A DNA stretch of 64,000 nucleotides from Otatea glauca (taxonomy: Eukaryota; Streptophyta; Magnoliopsida; Poales; Poaceae): the NCBI GenBank assembly GCA_036346275.1, contig JAYEVK010000102.1:62001-126000 (forward strand). The letters run 5' to 3'. A program made the position numbers and the translations under genes. Under the pieces are notes generated by a model. The model saw only the letters and a list, made by a program, of their open reading frames with translations. It did not search any database and had not been told where the DNA came from. Below, piece after piece: positions 57,305-64,000 of this stretch (within the stretch, counting starts at the first letter, position 1; every line of letters begins with the position of its first letter).

Positions 57305-57404
57305 CCCGATAGTCAAATCTCTTTGGAGAAACAAACTTTTCCTACTATTGAAACATAACTAAAGTTAGTGTTCTTTACAAATAAATTTTTTATCGCAAAT
57401 TGAA

Positions 57405-57436
57405 TTTTCGTTGCAACGCACGGGCACATAACTAGT
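57405..57436 (+). mobile_element. Helitron-like 3' end, plus strand
   Basis: CGTTGCAACGCACGGGC followed by ACATAACTAGT resembles common grass Helitron termini (GCAACGCACGGGC...CTAGT). The stem is weak (CGT/ACG). A 5' TC end was not identified. Confidence 0.45.
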
Positions 57437-58638
57437 TAGTATATAAAAAGAAAGATTGCATGGTAGTTGTGTCAACAATCGTTCATGTAACATACATGGG
57501 GAAATATATCACAAGAGAACGAATTTTTTTTTATTTAATATTTATTTTTATTCTTTTTTTCAAAACTATGCGTCCGAATGAAAAAATGACAAAATGCCCC
57601 GTCGCCGTGTATGGCACGCGGGCGATAGCCCTGCCACCGTTAACGCCCGTTAGCAGCGCCGCTTGTGGGGCCCCCCATCGCCCTCTGTAAGGCGTCGCCT
57701 CTGAGGCGACAGGACCGTGTGAGTTTTTTTAGTTTTGTTTTGTAATTACTATATGCTTTTAATATAAACCCGTAACTTTTGTTAGGAGTGTCCAAATTAA
57801 ATGAAACTTGTTTCTAAATTTAAATTTTGGAATGAAGAATTAGAGTGTAAAATAAAAATCCATGTGTTGTTTGCGAATTTTTTTATTTGAGTTGAATGCT
57901 AGGCTCTAAGCATGGATTGTGAAGGAATTATAATGTGTGTTGATCCATAATTCATGAAATAAATAGAATAAGTTACTACAACCTTATGCACTTCATTTTT
58001 GCAAAAATATCTAAATATGATTGCATTTTGAATAAAAGATGGCTAGTTTAAACCCTTTATAACAATCATTGTTCAAGCGGTTAGAATAATATCGAACGAC
58101 CTCAAAACTTGTGAGAACCAGTTTTGTTGCATTCTTGGGCTTGCATAGGTCACAATTATGTAAAAATATTTAGATGTCACTTTAAGGCTGCACTATTTTA
58201 TTGTTGTCAGAACATGCAATCAGTAAAACATGAAAATTGCCGTATCTTTATAAGCGATGGTAAAACTCGATGAAATCAGATATGACAAACTGAAAATGCT
58301 ATAACCTATCTCGATGGAGAAAAATAACATCATTTGGGACACCTGGAGCAGTAGGACACATACTAGCCCTCCGGACAGTGAGCATACTCTTGAAGGTTGG
58401 GCCGCACTGTTTATTACGACTTAAAACTAAAAGGAGTACCACGAACAAGGAAAACCAAAGTTAACACAGACGTCTATTGAGTGCTTGAGGCCACTTCCCA
58501 TTCGCCCATGCCTCCGTGGGCTTCTCCGCACGTCGCGCCTCTCTCGTTTCCTCTCTCTCTCGCCTCCTTCTCCTCCGCTTCCTTCCTACATGCCTCCTCG
58601 CGTGCGGCATCGCACTGTTCTTGAAACCGCGCGTGAAC
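57437..58638. other. No gene recognised; GCGAC/GCGAT cluster
   Basis: Mostly AT-rich. 57595-57715 is a GC patch with GTCGCC, GGGCGATAG, ATCGCCC and GAGGCGACAG words, like those in the foldback element core and at 59110-59215. It could be the terminal region of the MULE to the right, but no inverted partner is in the window. Confidence 0.4.
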
Positions 58639-59040
58639 TCATCTGCCGGTTGGCTTGGTCAAGAAGCCGTTGGTCCTCGGGGTTGATCTCGTATCAAACC
58701 ATCGCTCAAATTCACACGATGGCGGAGGTGATTGCATGAAAGCGTAAATTAGCAAAGTTTCATTCACAAATATTATGTAACCCCGTACGATTGTTACCAT
58801 GCGGCGATCCTTCAGGCTCTTCTCCGGCGGATCGAAGGCGTAGTTGCGGCACTTCCAATACCTCCTCTTCCAAGTTGAAATTTCCCAAGAGCGGACAAGC
58901 CTGCAAAGATCTCCGCACATACACATGGGCGCTACAGCTCCACGAGGTAGGAAGAGATCTTGGTACGCTAAATTCCGCGGGCATGCACTCGCTTCTTCCT
59001 TTGCCTTCCCCTTACCCTTTGCACTTGCACGCCTCGGCAT
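58639..59040 (-). CDS. GRF-like zinc-finger protein of the MULE
   Basis: A frame of 133 codons from ATG 59040. A basic N-terminus (MPRRASAKGKGKAKE) is followed by the zinc-binding pattern CMCGDLC (Cys40, 42, 46), RRYWKCRNYAFDP (Cys64) and, after a gap, CEFERWFD (Cys109). The C-x-C ... RR-Y-x-K-C ... C-x-F-x-x-W layout is that of GRF-type zinc fingers. The insert between DRRM and SPPPSCEF (about 69 bases) starts with GTAAC and looks like a short unspliced intron. Its acceptor reads GCAA where GCAG is expected, so it is retained in frame here. Similar small ORFs occur beside MULE transposases in grass genomes. Role is unknown; nucleic-acid binding is inferred from the finger. Confidence 0.6.
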   Translation of the reverse strand: MPRRASAKGKGKAKEEASACPRNLAYQDLFLPRGAVAPMCMCGDLCRLVRSWEISTWKRRYWKCRNYAFDPPEKSLKDRRMVTIVRGYIIFVNETLLIYAFMQSPPPSCEFERWFDTRSTPRTNGFLTKPTGR

Positions 59041-59384
59041 TTTCGATTGATGCTCACACCTCTATTCTTTCTCCGCTGTTCTTTGCGAGACCGCTTGAGA
59101 ACGAATGTTATAAAGCGCGATATCGCGGGTATGGGGCGATCGCCTCATATTTGGGCGATTGCCCCATGTAAAGTCGATCGCCTCACATTAGGGCGATCGC
59201 CCCTACTAGAGGCGATAGGTGCACCGAAACGTTGGTGTGTTGTCACGTCGTGTGGCATAGGCAAGCAATGCATAAATGATTTGAACAATTTATAGTGATA
59301 ACTTATTTGTCATGTTACTAACTCGAGTTATACAATGTCTTCGAGCGTAAAGCCATTAAAAAATACATCCGTACAACAAGTCAA
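59041..59384 (-). promoter_or_regulatory. Intergenic region with GCGATCGCC palindromes
   Basis: The 59125-59215 interval has GGGCGATCGCC-type palindromes in series (GGCGATCGCCTCA, GGGCGATTGCCCC, TCGATCGCCTCAC, GGGCGATCGCCCC). They lie directly upstream of the GRF ORF. They may be binding sites for an element protein; no core promoter is identified. Confidence 0.45.
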
Positions 59385-61943
59385 TCACGCCACGCTTCCT
59401 AATCGGCCCGTGGGGTAGGTGAGTGGCGACGGCGGACGGACGTCCCTCCTAGGCCGACCTGCGCGCGCGCGGCGTGAAGTAGTCTTGCGCGGCGAGGCCA
59501 AGTCTGTGGCGGCGCACCGAGAGCTGAGAGGGTCGAGGTAGTCGGTCGAAAGGTACTCCTCCGTGTCGAACTCGTCGTCGAAGGCTCGTCGAAACCACCA
59601 CAGGGTCTGGCTGGGCGCGGGACGAGGAGGAGCCTCGCACCGCCGCCCCCAGCCGCGCTGCGTGGGAGCGAGCGAGGAACCGGCGGGGTAGGGCGAGGCG
59701 AAGGAGCCTCCCCCACTTGTCCCCACTGGCTGCTGCGTGGGAGCGTAGCGAGGAACCGACGGGTAGGGCGAGACGCGGAAGGAGCCTCGTCGACCACCGT
59801 CCCCCTGCGGTGCGTGGGGCGTGACGGGCACCGGGTGGGTAGGCGAGTCTTTGGGGCGAAGTGGCGTGGTGTCTTTGCGTCCGCCGCGTCTCGCGCCCTC
59901 GGCGGTGGCTGCGAGCCAACCGCCTCACCGTAGCGAGGACCCGACCCCAAGGCTGTCTCGGACTCGGCGGTGGTCACTGTATGCCCCCTCTAGGCGCGTC
60001 AACATGGACACGACCTCCACCTCAATCTCCGCCAAGAGTGAGTCCGCATGTAACGTCGGGTTGGCATTACGTAAGTTACATGAAAAGGCGTGCCCATGTA
60101 GGTTCGATTGTGACACTTACGAGGCGTTGTCCTCCGGGACATCTGTGAAGAATGCGTGTCCGCTACCGATGCTGCCGTGCGGCGACGTCACGGTCTTTGG
60201 TGTACCCCACCCGAGGCGAGTCTTGTGGCGAACCACTCCATGTCTTGATCGTACATGTCATGGTCGTCGGCCGGGTCTCGGTGACCCTCTCGTCGAGTCG
60301 GCGCCCCATCTGCAGGGCCCATGGCTGCATACGGTCGCGTGGCGAGAGCCCACCGCAGCACCCATCCGGTCATCTGCAATGCAAAAGCAGATGAAATCGC
60401 AAGACACATTAATTTCGCAAAGATGCGGAGTAGTAGGATCGAGGCAAGTACACTGTGGCGCCACGTGCGACAACGTGACGAGCGGCAAAGGAAAGGATCG
60501 AACAGGCGAATCGCCGCAAAGACTCGGTGCGGGGAGTACTCCTCGACACAAAGGTCAAAGACGAGCACCTTACGGGTGAGCCAAAAGGCCTCATCTCGCG
60601 TGCAAAGCACGGAGACCCCGTGAGGTGCTCGGGCGTGGACGTCGTACGCGGTGTATGGCGTCCACCGCACGTCCTCATCGTGGAGGCGGTCGAACTCCCA
60701 AACGAACTCCTGATAGGACCTCCTCACCTGTAGGTGCGCGAACCTCCGCTGCGAGGAAATAAGAAATGGCGAAGGTTATTCAAGTGCGTTAGTGGGGAAA
60801 AAGATACGAGGGCGTGCACATCGCCGGACCGGTAGTGGCCCATGGTGGGCCAGTCCACCGGGTCGTCTCCGTAAAGCTCCTCGAGTGCGGTGTCGTGTCA
60901 ACAACGAGCTGCCGGCGGAGAAGCGCTCCCAAGACACTGGCTGGAGGAGTAGGACGCAACCTGACATCGTCGCGTCGTGCTCCGCCCGAGAGACGGCGTC
61001 GCACAGACCTCTATGTACGTCGCCGCAAGCACAGCTGAGGCCCACGACCACTGCATCACCTGTTTACAAGGGGGGAGTTAGACGTGCTCCGTTGAGACGA
61101 GATTGGAACTGAGTGTGTTACCTCATCCACCGGGGTGTCGGCGATGTGCTGGGCGTACTCGATCAGGTGACGGTCCACCGTGTTCCCGTGGGAGGACGGG
61201 AACATCACCCAACCGAGCAACAACAGGAGGTATGCCTCCAAGTGGCGGGCCACGTCCGCCTCCTCCGCGTGCGGGTGGAGAAGGTCAGCCTGCAGCGTTC
61301 GCAACAAACATTATCAGCAACTTGGCGCTTCTATTTTAATTCTCAAAGAAAGAGGTACTCACCGTGAACTGAAGCAGCCACGCCTTCGTCGGTCCGTGGC
61401 GCTCAGCCTCCCTAAGGGGCTGGTAGGCTGCCGGGGTGCCTTGCACCTCGGAAGCAGCGGACAACTCGGCGTGCCACGTGTGAGGCGTCGTGCGGCGCGC
61501 TGCTGGGCCCGCACAAGGGAGGCCTAAGAGGTGCGACCGCCCCGCTGCGGCGTCGGAGCCATCTCTCCGCGGAAGGTGGGCGTGTCGTCTCCGGTCTCCA
61601 CCGGTCCACGAGTGTGGCCAGCAGGGACCGGTCGTACCCGAACCGCGGCACCTCCTTGCCCTCTAACGGGGCAGTCACCAGCTCCACCATCCTACAAAGA
61701 GGAAGTAAGCCAGCCGCTCGCAACCTGCATGTAGTTAGAATTGCATTCACAGGTAAGTATGTGTACGTAAAAGAGTGCAAGCGTTCGCAGCTTACCGTGG
61801 AACCCAGCGTGGGTCGATCGCGGCGGCTCCACAGGCACTCGAGGTCGAAGTGGCCCTAGCACTCGGTTCTCCTCTGCGGAGTACCTAGACCGGTGGGTCG
61901 CATCGACGGTCACGTCCAGCAGCTCAGGGCAAGGTCGCGCCAT
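59385..61943 (-). pseudogene. MULE-borne plant mobile domain protein
   Basis: A plant mobile domain (PF10536, MAIN-like) protein on the minus strand, with ATG at 61943 (MARPCPELLDVTVDATHRSR). Blocks in order: SAEENRVLGPLRPR, an intron-like gap (GTAAGCTGC ... ACATGCAG, about 61794-61731), LRAAGLLPLCRMVEL, LVDRWRPET, HLEAYLLLLLGWVMFPSSHG, IEYAQHIADTPVDEV, HRGLCDAVSRAEHDATMSG, and YQEFVWEFDRLHDEDVRWTP with LCTRDEAFWLTRKVLVFD. A Pro/Arg/Tyr-rich tail reaches about 59385. These match the usual transposon PMD order. Several frameshifts remain after allowing introns, for example after WRPET and near 60890. It lies directly downstream of the MULE transposase in the same direction. Confidence 0.8.
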
Positions 61944-62294
61944 CGTGGCCTGTTACAAAGCAAATACAACAGATTTATCAGTAATTACATGTGCACACAA
62001 AATGAAATGCGAAATAACGAATTGTACCATACTCAACAAACAATACAACCGAAGTGTGGAGAGCAAAAAAAAAAACTCAGATTGCAAACATACGAAAGAC
62101 AAAGACATGTTCGACGAGGCACACAACGTCGAGAATTACATTATCCTCGTAGGTACTAAGCGGGACATCGGAGAATAACATGATGCGAACAACAACTTAC
62201 TAGTACATTGAAAATTACATCGAACATTACAACGTACATTACTGACTTACGGTCCATTGAATAATACAAGATGGGAACAACATGCAAAGTTACA
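61944..62294 (-). other. Intron or spacer between transposase and PMD
   Basis: AT-rich, ending on the minus strand in TTTGCTTTGTAACAG right before GCCACG and the PMD ATG. That is a strong splice acceptor, so the PMD exon may belong to a transcript starting further upstream. Confidence 0.5.
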
Positions 62295-63999
62295 TTATCC
62301 GCGGTTGCGACGCGCCTCAGACTCGTCCATATCGTTCGAATTGCGCCTTGTCCTTCGACGCCCGACCTTCATCTTCAACATTCGGATGTCCGGTACCCAT
62401 CGATGGTCGGAGAGGGGCTGTTGTGAGCGATCCATCCACTCGGTACCGTACACCTCATGATGCCACGTGTTGAGAACGCTCGCTTGTAGTAGTGCGGGGA
62501 GATGAGCGGACGGCGGGATTGATGCGTCTCGGCGGTGCGGCAATGGCGTGCGAGCACGGCAAGTCAGCAGCGTGGTTTTAGCGAGAGCACTCGCAATCAC
62601 CGCTCGGAGTATGCAGATGGGAAGTCCTCTCCCGGTGGGCACCCCTGCGACCTCGGTCACCGCAGTGCACGTGGTATCTCCGTTCCACGCCACTCTCCGG
62701 TGTAACCCGATGTGTCTGCGCCTTTCTTGTTTTCTTGGACATGTAGGTAGACACAACAGTTGAGTAAGACAATCGATTGTCCGACATACATGCTGCGGAG
62801 GTCTTGTATCGCTCAATGAAATATCTCTGTGTCCCTAATAAGACACCCTCAACTATACCCACCAGTGGAAGGCATCTGGTGCCTTTCATTACCCAGTTGT
62901 AAATCTCCGCCAGGTTCGTTGTCATGATCCCATAACGCGAGCCGCCCTCGTCGTGCAGAAGGGACCATTTCTCCAAAGGCTCATGTCGTATCCAATCGGT
63001 GAAACTCTTTATGCTGGTACCCGGCCTACGCCGGAGGTTTGGGGGGTCTGTCGGCAGCGCACATAAGGCTGTGGGGTCCTCTCCTTGCTCATGGTACACC
63101 ATCGGGTTCCTTGATGAACTAGCGGTACCTCTGGGATCCATTGATTGCTTCTTCGTTAGTTCGTCCAACGTCTTCCAAAGCGCGTCGAACTTCCTCCGTT
63201 GGTTCTGTTTGCACAGGCGCTTGAACATGTTCATAAGCTCCTTATTCCTGAACTGACGGAAAAAATTGGCACCCATGTGCCTCATGCACCACCTGCTCCT
63301 CAGATCTGGCCACTTTGCTGCTCCCACGACGGCGGACCCTTGTTGCATATCCACGATCGCCCTTAGCGACCCGCATGTCGGTCATGGATGACACAAACAT
63401 CGAACTGTCGAGAACAAGCGCCGACTTCACTCTTTCAAGGAACCGATACCAGCTCTCGTGTTTTCCCCTCCACGAATGCCAAGCGCAACCGGTAGAACAC
63501 GGTTGTTGGCATCCACCGCGATCGCGATTAGAATCGGCCTTGTACTTCCCGTGAGAATGTGCCATCCATGCAAAGGACCAGGCGGCGGTCTTGCGGAGCG
63601 CATTTATGCATCGCCAGGCGAAGAATGCACGCTGCAATACCCACTTCGGTGCACGCACCACCCGAGGAACTCCGCAAGGTCGATGGATGTACGGGGTTCC
63701 TTTGTGCGATTGCCACGAGCAAGTGGGAATATTCTCGTCTGAAGCCTCGTGACGTCCCGAACCGTATTTCAGAGCTGTCCTTTTTGCTCTCCATGCCTTT
63801 GCGTAGCTAATCTTGTCTTGAAACCTCTCCTCCACGGTGTGATAATAGATCGAGGCTGCGGATGGGGATTGTCCACGATCGACCATAAAACACATTTGCC
63901 ACCCAAGTGGACGACGATTGCGGTGTCCTGCTCCGCTTCTTCCATTTCATGATTATGCTCCATCACTATGGAGCATTTCGAGAGTCCGTCCACTTCCCG
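62295..63999 (-). pseudogene. MULE (MuDR-type) transposase, N-terminus off window
   Basis: Minus-strand transposase of a Mutator-like element. Blocks from right to left: MEHNHEMEEAEQDTAIVVHL near 63965, then FQDKISYAKAWRAKRTALK, a catalytic-type CMDGTF with Asp at 63564-63566, ESWYRFLERVKSALVLDSSM, a displaced SDRHAG region near 63380, DLRSRWCMRHMGANFFRQFR, and KWSLLHDEGGSRYGIMTTNL followed by EIYNWVMKG. The C-terminus has a SWIM-like region, VLNTWHHEVYGTEW and RRRTRRNSNDMDESEARRNR, ending at 62295. Frame changes near 63380, 63530 and 62580 disrupt it. The DNA-binding N-terminal domain lies beyond the right edge. Confidence 0.88.
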
Positions 64000-64000
64000 G

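Larger units (their letters stand above)
58639..63999 (-). mobile_element. MULE carrying transposase, PMD and GRF-like genes (3' part)
   Basis: Three minus-strand genes in a row (transposase, plant mobile domain, GRF-like finger) are read as one Mutator-like element. Its 5' end and one terminal inverted repeat are outside the window. The other terminus should lie left of 58639, perhaps in the GCGAC-rich patch at 57595-57715, but was not proven. Confidence 0.65.

Noticed and set aside
59821..60579. 252-codon plus-strand open frame
   Set aside because: It overlaps the plant mobile domain gene on the opposite strand, which has recognisable conserved blocks. The plus frame has none.

Overview
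This window looks like nuclear DNA from a grass (Poaceae). The evidence is two DUF1618-type genes, SIRE/Maximus-like and Angela-like Ty1-copia LTRs, a CACTA element with CACTACTACAGAA ends, a Tat-type Ty3-gypsy element with an antisense plant-mobile-domain gene, and a MULE that also carries a plant mobile domain. The species cannot be read from the sequence. There is no bacterial-style gene organisation. Almost everything recognisable is transposon-derived, and nearly every coding region is broken by frameshifts, stops or insertions.

Layout. 1-2672: gag, primer site and 5' LTR of a minus-strand SIRE-like copia element that runs off the left edge. 2673-10931: a foldback MITE, a pair of ~0.7 kb direct repeats around a 1.2 kb spacer with a primer-site-like motif, AT-rich dispersed repeats, a 3' SIRE-type LTR with its polypurine tract, and a short minus-strand copia LTR. 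About 10.9-16.3 kb: a decayed element with a BED-zinc-finger (hAT-like) ORF, split by a solo SIRE LTR with a perfect CCTAG target duplication. 16.3-24.2 kb: two tandem DUF1618 gene copies. The first is cut off by an illegitimate junction and then by a ~3 kb hAT element with recognisable terminal inverted repeats. The second carries several one-base losses. 25.6-26.4 kb: a LINE ORF1 (DUF4283) fragment.

26590-53579 is one 27 kb CACTA element with 17-bp terminal inverted repeats and a CTT target duplication. Its minus-strand transposase gene is interrupted by a complete Angela-like copia element (30794-39121, target duplication CTTAT) and by a complete Tat-type gypsy element (40970-52396). Removing both leaves about 7.2 kb, and the transposase domains then join in the expected order. 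Immediately right of it is a minus-strand SIRE-type LTR (53582 to about 55429). Further right are an inverted-repeat element, two opposed Helitron-like 3' ends, and the 3' part of a MULE (58.6 kb to the right edge). The MULE encodes, on the minus strand, a MuDR transposase, a plant mobile domain protein and a GRF-like zinc-finger protein.

Points most worth a second look: (1) plant mobile domain genes carried by two unrelated transposon classes in one window; (2) arrays of short palindromes just upstream of the TATA box in three SIRE-type LTRs, with the same layout but different words; (3) the fully resolvable nested CACTA; (4) a hAT insertion with a related unfilled sequence elsewhere in the window; (5) a surplus of one-base deletions, many at C homopolymers or C[A/T]G trinucleotides, which may be sequence error rather than decay.
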